Of a stretch of 64,000 nt of DNA, positions 30,399 to 39,240 are shown piece after piece. The DNA is taken from NCBI GenBank assembly GCA_903840435.1, contig CAIMFV010000052.1, positions 1 through 64,000 on the forward strand, in the 5' to 3' direction. A program made the position numbers and the translations under genes. Below the pieces are notes generated by a model. It did no database searches, was not told the origin of the DNA, and was given only the letters and a program-made list of their open reading frames with translations. Position 1 is the first letter of the stretch; the number at the start of each line of letters is the position of its first letter. This DNA comes from an uncultured Caulobacterales bacterium (GTDB lineage: Bacteria; Pseudomonadota; Alphaproteobacteria; Caulobacterales; Caulobacteraceae).

Positions 30399-31214
30399 AT
30401 GACCAAAACCCTGACCATTGGTGAAGTTGCCGAGCGCTGCGGTGTGACGGTAAAGGCTTTGCGCCATTTCGAGGCGCTGGGCCTGATTGCGCCGGGCAGG
30501 AGCTTGGCGGACAGGCGGGTCTTTGATCACAAGGACCTGGCCCGGTTGCAACAAGTGCTGGCTTTGCGCAAGGCGGGATTCAAGCTGAGTGAAATCGGCG
30601 CGATGATCAACCGGCGTGTCTTGCCGCCAGAGCAGGTTTTTGATGCGCAAATTCAAGCCCTAGAAGCGCGATGCGCGGTGTTGCGATCCGCCATTTCGCT
30701 CCTGGAGGCTGGTCGCCAGCGCCTGCGCGATGGCGGCGAGCTCGATATCGACCAATTCTGTCAACTGATCAAACTCGGAGAAGGCGTTATGCAACGAGAA
30801 GGCTTTATGCACGGCGAAGGTTGGAATGCGGTTGTTGAAAAATATTACACACCAGAAGACATGCAGGTGTGGGCTGAGGCCAAGACCAAGTGGGCGCATA
30901 TGGATGGCGCGGAGTATGGTCGCCAATGGCAAGAGCTGATCGACCGGGTGGAAGCGGAGATCGCCAAAGCAACCCCGACCGACTCCGATATCGCGATGAG
31001 CCTCGCCGAGGCCTGGATGGCGCTTCAGCGGCCCATGGTGGACGCCGTTGGGGTGCAGGTCTGGAGTAAAGCGAGCCAAATGTATGCTGAGATGAAGGAC
31101 TGGCAGACGGACCAGGTCAAGGCGCCCTTCAGTCCTGAGGTGTGGGCCTTCGTCAATGCCGCCCTTCAGGCCGCTCGGGCGGCAGGGCGTCTTCCGCCGC
31201 GCGCCACCGAGTAG
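30399..31214 (+). CDS. MerR-family regulator with TipAS-type effector domain
   Basis: 271 residues. The N-terminal winged helix-turn-helix (TIGEVAERCGVTVKALRHFE, then DLARLQQVLALRKAGFKLSEIG) is MerR type. A coiled coil links to a C-terminal TipAS-like domain (about 140-265: NAVVEKYYTPEDMQVWAEAK, with an AEYGRQWQELIDRVEA helix). TipA proteins sense drug-like ligands through this domain and activate efflux or their own gene. No efflux gene adjoins it here. The effector is unknown. Confidence 0.88.
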   Translation: MTKTLTIGEVAERCGVTVKALRHFEALGLIAPGRSLADRRVFDHKDLARLQQVLALRKAGFKLSEIGAMINRRVLPPEQVFDAQIQALEARCAVLRSAISLLEAGRQRLRDGGELDIDQFCQLIKLGEGVMQREGFMHGEGWNAVVEKYYTPEDMQVWAEAKTKWAHMDGAEYGRQWQELIDRVEAEIAKATPTDSDIAMSLAEAWMALQRPMVDAVGVQVWSKASQMYAEMKDWQTDQVKAPFSPEVWAFVNAALQAARAAGRLPPRATE

Positions 31215-31215
31215 C

Positions 31216-32076
31216 TCAGCCGATTTCGGTTAGGATGGCGGCCAGTCCCTCGCGATAGCTGGGATAAATTGGTCGCCATCCCAATTCCGCCTTGGCTCTC
31301 GCGTTTGAGACCCGTTTCGATTCGGCGTAGAATCGCTGCGCCATGGGGCTGAGCTGAGCCGCGTCCCAGGGTTTGAGGCGCGGTCTGTCTAAGCCCAACA
31401 GGTCCGCCGCATAGGCCGTCACCTGTTCGGCGGCAGCGGGCAGATCGTCGCACAGATGATAGATCGCGCCGGGGCGGGGACGATCCATGGCGGCAATGAC
31501 ACCTCTCGCCAAATCCGCGACATGGATGCGCGAAAACACTTGGCCGGGCTTGTCCCATCGCTCCGCTGAGCCTTCGCGCAACCGCTCAAACGGCGAGCGG
31601 CCAGGGCCATAAATGCCGGGCAGGCGGAAAATCGCCAAGGAGAAGCCCTGGCGTTCGGCAAGACCGGCCCACTGGGCTTCGGCCGCCACGCGGCGCTCGC
31701 CTTCCGGTGACTTTGGAGTCGTCGGCGTTTCCTCAAAAACCCACCGACCGCCATGGTCGCCATAGACCCCGGTGGTTGAAAGGTAGCCTACCCAAGCAAA
31801 CGGTCGGTCCCGACCGATAATAAGCGGGGAAAGTGCCGCTATGGCGGGGCATCCGTCGCGATCGGGCGGGGCTGCAATCAAAAGATGGTCGGCGCGGCGA
31901 AGCTCGGTCTCGAGGGCGCCAAGATCGGCTGGATCAATGGCCGTGACCCCTTGCCTCACCATCGCCTCACGGGTGACCGCATTGCGCGAGGTCCCCGCGA
32001 CGCCTCCCTGCCGAGACTGCACCTGAGGCGCGATGAAGCGCGCGCTATAGCCAAAGCCGTAAATGAAAAGCCGCAT
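31216..32076 (-). CDS. SDR-family NAD(P)-dependent epimerase-like protein
   Basis: 286 residues. The nucleotide-binding N-terminus IYGFGYSARFIAPQVQ has the GxGxxA-type glycine pattern of extended or atypical SDRs (YeeZ-like). WVGYLSTTGVYGDHGGRWV carries the SDR active-site tyrosine region, and IFRLPGIYGPGRSPFERLR follows as in epimerases. No partner gene indicates a substrate. It converges on the MerR gene with a 1-bp gap. Confidence 0.82.
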   Translation of the reverse strand: MRLFIYGFGYSARFIAPQVQSRQGGVAGTSRNAVTREAMVRQGVTAIDPADLGALETELRRADHLLIAAPPDRDGCPAIAALSPLIIGRDRPFAWVGYLSTTGVYGDHGGRWVFEETPTTPKSPEGERRVAAEAQWAGLAERQGFSLAIFRLPGIYGPGRSPFERLREGSAERWDKPGQVFSRIHVADLARGVIAAMDRPRPGAIYHLCDDLPAAAEQVTAYAADLLGLDRPRLKPWDAAQLSPMAQRFYAESKRVSNARAKAELGWRPIYPSYREGLAAILTEIG

Positions 32077-32172
32077 GTGTCAGCACTTAAGGCGAAGCTG
32101 CGAAATTCGCCAGCCTTAGACGATAGCCCTGGACCCTGATGTTCGTCACGGGAGCGGTTTACAGGTAGGTTC

Positions 32173-32520
32173 TCAATTAAATCCGCTCATGACCTGCGTA
32201 GGCCGGTATCCAGAAGATCATCCGCAAACCTCGGCAGGCCCGCCTCTGGTTCCCGGCCTCCGCCGGGATGAGCGGCGGAAAAGTGCGTAATTTCAATTAA
32301 ATCCGCTCATGACCTGCGTAGGCCGGTATCCAGAGGATCATCCACAGACCTCAGCAGGCCACCCTCTGGTTCCCGGCCTCCGCCGGGGTGAGCGGCGGAA
32401 AAGTGCGTAATTTCAATTAAATCCGCTCATGACCTGCGTAGGCCGGTATCCAGAGGGTCATCCCAACCGTCGGCGGGCCCGTCTCTGGACCCCGGCCTTC
32501 GCCGGGGGGAGCGGTGTTTA
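32173..32520. repeat. Three tandem copies of a 120-bp repeat with internal palindromes
   Basis: Units begin at 32173, 32293 and 32413, an exact 120-bp period, each with TCAATTAAATCCGCTCATGA at the start. The first 43 bases are identical in all three; the rest varies by substitutions, most in unit 3, which decays at its end. Each unit holds a long imperfect inverted repeat (CCGGTATCCAGAG against CTCTGGTTCCCGG) and a short hairpin CCCGGC-CTCC-GCCGGG, so each RNA copy could fold as a stem-loop. The TCTGG...CCCGGCCTTCGCCGGG core resembles dispersed palindromic repeats of alphaproteobacteria. They fill the 498-bp gene-free stretch between the SDR gene and the 3' end of galU. No open frame there is convincing. 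Confidence 0.9.
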
Positions 32521-32574
32521 GGTGGGGGCCCAACTTCATCCGCGCGGTCCGGTGACTGTAGGGCCCTCTCTCGC

Positions 32575-33462
32575 TCAGTCAGGCGACCCATCCATCAGTT
32601 CTGTCACAATCGCTCGGAAGGCAGGCGCCAGGTCCGGATTATTCAGGGCGAAGGCGACATTGGCGCGCAGCCAGCCCAGTCGGTCGCCGCAGTCAAAGCT
32701 CTCACCCTCATAATCAAGGGCGTGGAAGCTCTGGCTCTGCATCAGCTTGGCCATGGCGTCGGTCAGTTGGATTTCACCGCCAGCGCCCCGCTCGCGCTCA
32801 GCCAAGATGTCGAAGATCTCAGGCTGCAAGATATAGCGGCCAAGCACGGCGAGGTTTGACGGTGCTGTGCCTTGCGGCGGCTTTTCCACCATGCCCGACA
32901 TTTTGATGACGCGGCCGTCGCGGCTCTGCGGCGCGATAACGCCATAATTGTGCGTCATGTGGTCAGGCACGGGCTCGACAACCAGAATATTGCCGCCGAG
33001 TGTGTGATAGGCCGCTACGGCTTGGGCCATGCAGGCCGTTGGGCCGGTGGTGAGCACATCGGGCAGGAGCACCGCAAAGGGCTCGTCGCCGATAATATGG
33101 CGGGCGCACCAGACCGCGTGGCCGAGCCCCAAGGGCGCCATCTGGCGGACATAGGAAATCTCGCCCTCCTTGGGCAGATCGGCCAAGAGGCTGTTCAGCA
33201 TCTCGTCCTTACCCTTGGCCTGCAAGGTCGCCTCAAGTTCTACGGCGTGGTCGAAATAGTCTTCCATCGCGCCCTTGCCACGGCCCGTCACCAGGACGAA
33301 GTGTTCGATCCCTGCCGCCCGCGCCTCAGCCAACACATAGTGGATCAGCGGACGGTCGACGACCGGCAGCATTTCCTTCGGCGTGGTCTTGGCCGCCGGC
33401 AGCATGCGAGTGCCAAGACCCGCAACGGGCAAGATGGCCTTTTTGATCGGTTTCATGGACAC
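32575..33462 (-). CDS. galU: UTP–glucose-1-phosphate uridylyltransferase
   Basis: Makes UDP-glucose for polysaccharide and envelope glycans. Family motifs: AILPVAGLGTRMLPATKT-like AGLGTRMLPAAKTTPKEM (pyrophosphorylase signature), LPVVDRPLIHYVLAEA, and VEKPPQGTAPSNLAVLGRYI. 295 residues, normal length. It sits 22 bp after glmS in the same direction, so UDP-glucose and amino-sugar supply may be co-transcribed. Confidence 0.97.
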   Translation of the reverse strand: MSMKPIKKAILPVAGLGTRMLPAAKTTPKEMLPVVDRPLIHYVLAEARAAGIEHFVLVTGRGKGAMEDYFDHAVELEATLQAKGKDEMLNSLLADLPKEGEISYVRQMAPLGLGHAVWCARHIIGDEPFAVLLPDVLTTGPTACMAQAVAAYHTLGGNILVVEPVPDHMTHNYGVIAPQSRDGRVIKMSGMVEKPPQGTAPSNLAVLGRYILQPEIFDILAERERGAGGEIQLTDAMAKLMQSQSFHALDYEGESFDCGDRLGWLRANVAFALNNPDLAPAFRAIVTELMDGSPD

Positions 33463-33484
33463 TCTACAGTTGACCTTGGCGCTT

Positions 33485-35317
33485 CTACTCGACCGTTACC
33501 GACTTGGCGAGGTTTCGCGGTTGATCGACGTCCGTGCCCTTTTGCACGGCCACATGATAGGCGAGCATCTGGATCGACACCGCGAAGGCGAGAGGCGCGA
33601 TGAGCGGATCACAGGCGGGCGCGGTTAAGTGCTTAACGCCGTGAGGCGCCCGCGCCACGCCGGCCGGATCGGCGATGAGGATGACCGGAGCGCCCCGGGC
33701 GCGCACCTCTTCCAGGTTCGACATGGTTTTTTCGAAGTGACTGTCCGAGGGCGCAATGATGATGACGGGCGTGGCTTCGTCGACCAGGGCGATAGGGCCG
33801 TGCTTCAGTTCACCCGCTGCATAGCCCTCGGCGTGGATATAGCTGATTTCTTTGAGCTTTAGTGCGCCCTCTAAGGCAAGCGGATAGGAGGGGCCGCGCC
33901 CGAGATAGAGGATGTCCCGGGCTTTTGACAGGTCAAAGGCTAGGGCGCGCACTTCGCTTTCCACCGCCATAGCCTTGGCAATGGTGCGCGGCGCTTCGAG
34001 GAGTACGCGCACCAGATGGGCTTCGGCCTCCGGTGTCAGTTTGCCCCGCTGGGCGGCTGCGGCGATGGCCAGCGCGGTCAGGGCGCAGACCTGGGCGGTG
34101 AAGGCCTTGGTAGAGGCGACGCCGATTTCAGGCCCGGCATGGGTCGGCCACATCCGATCCGCCTCGCGCGCCATGGTGCTTTCGTGGGCGTTGACCAGGG
34201 CAGCGGTGGCAAATCCGCGCGCCTTGCACCAGCGCAGCGCCGCTAAGGTGTCGGCGGTCTCGCCCGATTGCGAAACGGCGAGGCACAGGGTTCCGGGCGA
34301 CAGGGCAGGCGTGCGATAGCGAAACTCCGACGCGATCTCAACGTCCATCGGCAGATCGGCATACTGTTCGAAATGGTACTTCGCCGTCAGCGCCGCCAAA
34401 TAGGCGGTACCACAGGCCAAGATCTGCACCCGCGTCACATCCTTGAAATCGAGCGGACCGAGGTCGGGGTGGGAGGGCGCGCGCGCCTTGCCCGCCACCG
34501 GGTCGAGATAGGCCGAAAGGGTGTGCTGGCAGGCGTCAGGTTGTTCATGGATTTCCTTTTCCATGAAGTGGCGATAGGCGCCTTTTTCCACCAAGGCGGC
34601 CGAGGCGCTGACCTGATGGACGGCGCGAAACACTGCCTCGCCCTTGGCCGAGTAAATCGACGCGCCTTCATGGGTGATGGCGACATAATCGCCTTCCTCC
34701 AAATAGGCGATGCGCGTGGTGAACGGACCGACCGCGAGGGCATCGGAGCCTAAAAACATCTCACCATCGCCATAGCCGACGACCAATGGACTGCCGCGCC
34801 GGGCGCCCATGATCAGGGCCTCATGGCCCTCGACCAAGACACCAAGGGCATAAGCACCTTCCAGCCGATCCAGGGCCGCCTTAAAGGCTTCGAGCGGCGC
34901 CTTGCCGGATACGATTTCGCGATCAATCAGATGGGCGACGACTTCGGTATCGGTATCGCTCTCAAACGTCCGCCCGTCGGTCAGTAATTCAGCCTTTAGC
35001 TCTTGAAAGTTTTCGATAATGCCATTGTGGACCACCGCCACGCGTCCGGCGCGTTGGGGGTGAGCGTTGCGTTCGTTGGGCGCGCCATGGGTGGCCCAGC
35101 GTGTATGACCGATGCCGACAGTGGCGCGAATGGGGTCCGCCGCCAGCGCGGCTTCCAGCGCCTTGATCTTGCCAGGCGCCCGGCGGCGCACCAGGTGTTC
35201 ATCTTCTAAGGCCGCGACGCCGGCAGAATCATAGCCGCGATACTCTAACCGCTTCAGACTTTCGATCAGTCGTTCGGTGACCGAGATACGACCGACGACG
35301 CCAATAATTCCACACAT
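33485..35317 (-). CDS. glmS: Glutamine–fructose-6-phosphate aminotransferase
   Basis: First committed step to UDP-GlcNAc for peptidoglycan and lipid A. The N-terminal class II glutaminase starts with Cys2 (CGIIGVVGR) exposed after Met removal and has RWATHGAPNERNAHPQ. Two SIS domains follow (SQSGETADTLAALRWCK and GRGPSYPLALEGALKLKE), ending in the conserved AKSVTVE. About 610 residues from ATG 35317; longer frames would block the catalytic cysteine. No glmS ribozyme is apparent upstream, as expected outside Firmicutes. Confidence 0.98.
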   Translation of the reverse strand: MCGIIGVVGRISVTERLIESLKRLEYRGYDSAGVAALEDEHLVRRRAPGKIKALEAALAADPIRATVGIGHTRWATHGAPNERNAHPQRAGRVAVVHNGIIENFQELKAELLTDGRTFESDTDTEVVAHLIDREIVSGKAPLEAFKAALDRLEGAYALGVLVEGHEALIMGARRGSPLVVGYGDGEMFLGSDALAVGPFTTRIAYLEEGDYVAITHEGASIYSAKGEAVFRAVHQVSASAALVEKGAYRHFMEKEIHEQPDACQHTLSAYLDPVAGKARAPSHPDLGPLDFKDVTRVQILACGTAYLAALTAKYHFEQYADLPMDVEIASEFRYRTPALSPGTLCLAVSQSGETADTLAALRWCKARGFATAALVNAHESTMAREADRMWPTHAGPEIGVASTKAFTAQVCALTALAIAAAAQRGKLTPEAEAHLVRVLLEAPRTIAKAMAVESEVRALAFDLSKARDILYLGRGPSYPLALEGALKLKEISYIHAEGYAAGELKHGPIALVDEATPVIIIAPSDSHFEKTMSNLEEVRARGAPVILIADPAGVARAPHGVKHLTAPACDPLIAPLAFAVSIQMLAYHVAVQKGTDVDQPRNLAKSVTVE

Positions 35318-35458
35318 GCGCGCGTTTCCAAAACCCCAGTCGAAAGAAAAGCGAGGGCCAGACAAAAGAGGCGCCCGCTTCGCACGCCCTCTTAGCGGGT
35401 CTGGCGAGAAAAGGGCGCCCAATTCGAGTTTCAAATTGTTGCGTTTAGACCCAGTTCC

Positions 35459-36433
35459 CTATTGCGGCGTCGAGATGGTCGCGCCGCGCGCCCGCAATTG
35501 GTCGAGCAGTCCATTCCGGCGATCAAGATAGCGAAGGTCGACCAAGACGACGGTTTTCCCAGGTTGGCCGAGTGCGCCGACGATGCGCTCGACAGCCTCA
35601 CGGGTTTCTTGCTCAATGACCGCACGCAAGCTTGGCACAGTGTCGGTGCAGAGCTCCAGGCCAAGCGGCGGACGTAAGCTGCGCAGCGCGACCATATCCG
35701 CCCCGGCCCAAGCCTCACCTGCTCGCTTTGCCGTGGTCGTCTCCCACTCCAATTCATCGAGAAGGGCATGAAAGCAGCCTTGCTCCTGCCCAGCTGAAAT
35801 GCGGCCAACCCCGCGCAACAGGTTGCCGACGCCAACCTTGCCGACCGTATGCACGGGGACCTTGGCCTCTTTCGCCAGATGGGTGACGGTGGAGACAGGC
35901 TTGGCGCTTGATAGGCCGGTGGCGCGCCGCACATCCTCGATCAAGGCGGCTCCGGCGACAAGGGGTCGCCAGTGGGCATAGTGCTTTGGGTCTTGATGGG
36001 CGAGGGCAGCGAAGCGCAAAAACCTTTGATAGTCTGTCGGTGAGGTGACTTGATCGAGTGTGCGCCCGTGAGCGTTGTGCAGGCTGGGTAAGGCAAGCGC
36101 GATGTTGATCGCGTCCCAGGCGCCGAGCTTCGGATCGGGTGGCGTCAATACTTCCCTTGCCCCTTGCATGGCGGCCAAGACGCGTCCCTTTGGCCAGTCA
36201 AGCGCATGGGGCAGGGGTTGGAAATATCCCAACACCACCACCTCACCCCGCCCCTGGCTAACCCGCCACAAGGCAGGGCCCGGCATGTGCACGACGACAG
36301 GCGCTAACTCGTCGACCACGGCGCTCTCTCCGACCGCGACATCCTTCTCCGGGCCTATGGGTTGCGTAGAGGCTTGAAGCGGCGCGACCCAAATCAGGAG
36401 GGCGAGAAGGAGGGAAGTTAGCCGAATTGCCAT
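35459..36433 (-). CDS. TraB/GumN-family protein
   Basis: About 324 residues from ATG 36433 (or 36442). A signal peptide (TSLLLALLIWVAPLQAS) precedes a TraB/GumN-type domain. GPALWRVSQGRGEVVVLGYF corresponds to the family's N-terminal LWKVSxxxxxxYLLGT segment; here the usual GT-H is replaced by GYFQPLP. The C-terminus has KTVVLVDLRYLDRRNGLLDQLRARG, matching the family's LVAVGAGHLxGxxGLxxLLxxxG ending with the GAGHL histidine lost. TraB members are proposed metallohydrolases acting through these GxH motifs. Loss of both suggests an inactive or divergent member. Confidence 0.78.
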   Translation of the reverse strand: MAIRLTSLLLALLIWVAPLQASTQPIGPEKDVAVGESAVVDELAPVVVHMPGPALWRVSQGRGEVVVLGYFQPLPHALDWPKGRVLAAMQGAREVLTPPDPKLGAWDAINIALALPSLHNAHGRTLDQVTSPTDYQRFLRFAALAHQDPKHYAHWRPLVAGAALIEDVRRATGLSSAKPVSTVTHLAKEAKVPVHTVGKVGVGNLLRGVGRISAGQEQGCFHALLDELEWETTTAKRAGEAWAGADMVALRSLRPPLGLELCTDTVPSLRAVIEQETREAVERIVGALGQPGKTVVLVDLRYLDRRNGLLDQLRARGATISTPQ

Positions 36434-36455
36434 GGCTGCCATCCGCGCTTGAGGA

Positions 36456-37421
36456 CTAGGCGACGCCGAGCCGGAGAAGGTCGTGGATATGGAGGACGCC
36501 GACCGGGCGGGCATTTTCGGTGACGAATAAGACCGTTACGCGGCGGCTGTTCATCAAGGCGAGCGCTTGTCCCGCCAGCAATTGCGGGGCGACGACCAAG
36601 GGGCTTGGGGTCATGATCTGGCCAGCCGTATGCGCGAGCAGACCCTGCATGTGTCGCCTCAGGTCCCCATCTGTCACCACGCCGACCAAGGCGCCGTCGC
36701 CATCCACCACGCCAACACAGCCGAAACGCTTTTCGGTCATGGTAATCAAGGCTTCCGACATCGGCGTATTGGCTTGCGTCAGCGGCAGTTCTTCTGGCCC
36801 GTGCATGACCTCGCCGACGGTGCGCAAGGCAGCGCCGAGCTTTCCTCCTGGATGGAAGATGCGAAATTCCTGGGCGCCAAAACCCCGCCGTTCGGCAAGC
36901 GCCACAGCAATGGCGTCGCCGAGCGCGATCTGAGCCGTTGTTGAGGTGGTCGGGGCGTTGAAGTCCTCCACCGCTTCGGCGACATCGGGCAAAAGGAGCA
37001 CAATATCAGAGGCTTGGCCAAGCGCGCTGTCGCGGGCGGCGCACATGCCGATCAGTGGAATATCAAACCTGCGACTATAGGCGATGATATCGGCAAGTTC
37101 GCGGGTTTCACCGGTTTTCGACAGGGCCAGGATCGCGTCGTCCGCCCCGACCATGCCAAGATCACCGTGGCTTGCCTCGCCAGGATGGACGAACATAGCG
37201 GGCTGTCCGGTGGAGGCGAGGGTGGCGGCAATTTTGCGCGCCACATGGCCAGACTTTCCCATGCCGGTGCAAATCACCCGCCCTTTCAAGCCCAGCATCA
37301 GCGCGACGGTGGCGCTAAAGGGTGTGCCGAGCCCGTCGGCGAGTTGGGTGATGGCTGTGGCGGCGAGGCGCAGGCTGCGCTGGCCAGCCTCGAGTTCGGT
37401 CGTTTCGGAGACATCGGTCAT
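36456..37421 (-). CDS. kdsD: KpsF/GutQ-family arabinose-5-phosphate isomerase
   Basis: Interconverts ribulose-5-phosphate and arabinose-5-phosphate, the first step to Kdo for lipopolysaccharide. An N-terminal SIS domain (CTGMGKSGHVARKIAATLASTG, HGDLGMVGADDAILALSKTG) is followed by two CBS domains (IMTPSPLVVAPQLLAGQALA, then VLHIHDLLRLGVA). 321 residues, normal. Its start overlaps the stop of a small upstream gene by 4 bp. No other Kdo gene is in the window. Confidence 0.94.
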   Translation of the reverse strand: MTDVSETTELEAGQRSLRLAATAITQLADGLGTPFSATVALMLGLKGRVICTGMGKSGHVARKIAATLASTGQPAMFVHPGEASHGDLGMVGADDAILALSKTGETRELADIIAYSRRFDIPLIGMCAARDSALGQASDIVLLLPDVAEAVEDFNAPTTSTTAQIALGDAIAVALAERRGFGAQEFRIFHPGGKLGAALRTVGEVMHGPEELPLTQANTPMSEALITMTEKRFGCVGVVDGDGALVGVVTDGDLRRHMQGLLAHTAGQIMTPSPLVVAPQLLAGQALALMNSRRVTVLFVTENARPVGVLHIHDLLRLGVA

Positions 37422-37630
37422 GGCGCAGTCGGACCCTTAACTCCAGCAGCCGATGACGGGCCGGACGGGAGGCGCCCCTGACGCTTCGCCAGCGCTTCCG
37501 CCTCGACCGAGGTCATATGTCCAAAGGGCGGCGGCGAGCGGCGACCCAGCCCTTGCGGATAGACCAGCGCCAGCGCAATCATGGCGAGCGCGGCCACAGC
37601 AAGAAGTGAAAAAAACCAACGATCAGACAT
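37418..37630 (-). CDS. Small single-pass membrane protein
   Basis: 70 residues. One N-terminal transmembrane helix (FFSLLAVAALAMIALALVY) is followed by a short Pro/Ala-rich, probably periplasmic tail (VEAEALAKRQGRLPSG). The stop overlaps the kdsD-like start (4 bp), so they are likely coupled. I do not recognise a family, though position suggests an envelope link. Confidence 0.65.
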   Translation of the reverse strand: MSDRWFFSLLAVAALAMIALALVYPQGLGRRSPPPFGHMTSVEAEALAKRQGRLPSGPSSAAGVKGPTAP

Positions 37631-37777
37631 AGGCGTTCCTAGCCACGATCCTTTAGTCTGCGCAACGAAAAAGGCTCAGACGTGGCGCACCGCCTTTAGA
37701 ACCTGAAACGTGCGCTTGACCTTCCCTCTCCAGGGCCTTAGCGCGACCTGACACAGCACAAAAGGTCAGACCTCCCC

Positions 37778-38494
37778 ATGCCGACCCTCATTCTCGCCCG
37801 CCATGGTCAAAGCCAGTGGAACCTCGAAAATCGTTTTACCGGTTGGGTCGATGTCGATCTGACCGACCAGGGCGTGGCCGAGGCGGAAAAGGGCGGCGCG
37901 CTGATCAAGGCGAAAGGCATCGAAATCGATATTGCCTTCACCTCAGTTTTGACTCGGGCCATCCGAACCGGCGAGACCCTGCTGCGCACCTCGGGCCAGG
38001 CCTTCGTGCCGATGGTCAAGGACTGGCGGTTGAATGAGCGCCACTATGGTGGCCTAACCGGCTTGAACAAGGCCGAAACCGCTGCGGCCCATGGCGAGGC
38101 TCAGGTAACGATCTGGCGTCGGTCCTATGACATTCCACCGCCGCCCTTGGCACCCGGCGGCCCGTTTGATTTCGCCAAGGACCGGCGATATCGCGGCATC
38201 GCGATCCCCGATACGGAAAGTCTAAAAACCACCTTGGAGCGGGTCTTGCCCTATTGGGAGAGCGATATTGGTCCGCAATTGCAAGGCGGCGCCTGCGTCT
38301 TGGTGGCGGCGCACGGCAATTCCTTGCGTGCCATTGTCAAACACCTGTTCAAGGTTTCGGAGGCCGACATCGTCCATGTGGAGATCCCGACCTCCAATCC
38401 CCTATGCCTTGAGCTGAGCCCGGACGCGTCCGGCGTGCTTAGCGCCCGTTATCTTGATGCGGACCGGGCTCAGCCCTTGCCCTCGCTCCGGTAA
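37778..38494 (+). CDS. gpmA: 2,3-bisphosphoglycerate-dependent phosphoglycerate mutase
   Basis: Glycolytic interconversion of 3- and 2-phosphoglycerate. The catalytic histidine motif LILARHGQSQWNLENRFTGW, LNERHYGGLTGLNKAETA and the second-histidine segment VLVAAHGNSLRAIVKHLF are all present. 238 residues, normal for dPGM. Single gene, convergent with hsp20. Confidence 0.96.
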   Translation: MPTLILARHGQSQWNLENRFTGWVDVDLTDQGVAEAEKGGALIKAKGIEIDIAFTSVLTRAIRTGETLLRTSGQAFVPMVKDWRLNERHYGGLTGLNKAETAAAHGEAQVTIWRRSYDIPPPPLAPGGPFDFAKDRRYRGIAIPDTESLKTTLERVLPYWESDIGPQLQGGACVLVAAHGNSLRAIVKHLFKVSEADIVHVEIPTSNPLCLELSPDASGVLSARYLDADRAQPLPSLR

Positions 38495-38538
38495 CGGTCG
38501 CCGCTGGAACGAGGGCGGATTGCGGTAATTTCCCGCGA

Positions 38539-39003
38539 TTAGGCTGCCTTGCCTTCGATCACCTGGGCGTTGGCCGCTTGGGTAGCGATGGGGATGGTGC
38601 GGGCCTTCAAGCTTTCGGGCAATTCGCGCTTCAGCGAAATGGACAGCAGCCCGTCGGCCAGGGTCGCATCAGACACCACCACATAGTCCGCCAGCTGGAA
38701 ACGCCGCTCAAAGCTGCGCTCCGCCAGACCCCGGTGCAGGTAACGGCGCTCGGCGTCGGCCGGATTAGGGGCTTTGCGCCCTGCAATGGTTAGGAGATTT
38801 TCTTTCGCCTCAACACTGAGTTCGTCGGCTTTGAAACCTGCCACCGCCAATTCAATGCGATAGCTGTCTTCGCCGGTGGTCTCGATATTGTAGGGCGGAT
38901 AGCCGGTTGGGGGTTCTGACTTGGACGCGGCTTCGAGAAGCGTCGCCAAACGGTCAAACCCAACAACGGAGCGATACAGGGGGGTAAAATCGACAGTACG
39001 CAT
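38539..39003 (-). CDS. Small heat-shock protein, Hsp20/IbpA type
   Basis: ATP-independent holdase chaperone. About 154 residues with N-terminal MRTVDFTPLYRSVVGFDRL, an alpha-crystallin domain (YPPYNIETTGEDSYRIELAV ... RKAPNPADAERRYLHRGLAE) and a short C-terminal tail. ATG 39003 is chosen because GGAGG ends 6 nt upstream; the ATG at 39009 would directly abut the Shine-Dalgarno sequence. The leader looks like a ROSE-type RNA thermometer (see 39004-39065). Confidence 0.95.
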   Translation of the reverse strand: MRTVDFTPLYRSVVGFDRLATLLEAASKSEPPTGYPPYNIETTGEDSYRIELAVAGFKADELSVEAKENLLTIAGRKAPNPADAERRYLHRGLAERSFERRFQLADYVVVSDATLADGLLSISLKRELPESLKARTIPIATQAANAQVIEGKAA

Positions 39004-39065
39004 AGACATCCTCCTTCAAAAGCAAGGGTTGAGCGCCGAGACTGCGTTTTCTCAGGCACCCTGGG
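39004..39065 (-). promoter_or_regulatory. Candidate ROSE-type RNA thermometer in the hsp20 leader
   Basis: On the minus strand, CCCTTGCTTTTGAAGGAGG (39029-39011) can fold so that UUGCUU pairs with AAGGAG, with a G opposite G inside the stem, hiding the Shine-Dalgarno sequence. A UYGCU box against the SD with a G-G mismatch is the hallmark of ROSE elements, which release hsp20 translation on heating in alphaproteobacteria. Just upstream, GCCTGAGA and TCTCGGC form another hairpin, matching the multi-hairpin layout. The fold was made by eye. Confidence 0.6.
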
Positions 39066-39240
39066 TTTGAGCTGATCAGTCCAAATTGGCCCTGATCGGC
39101 CCGTGGCAGCCCGAACACCGGCACCGCCACAGCCAATAGGTAGGGAGGCGATAAATTCGCCGCAAGGGGGGAGAGCGGCCTTGAAAAGCGCCAATTTCGC
39201 AGCCAAGCCATGAAGACCGCTTTGGCCAGAAAGGCATTCC

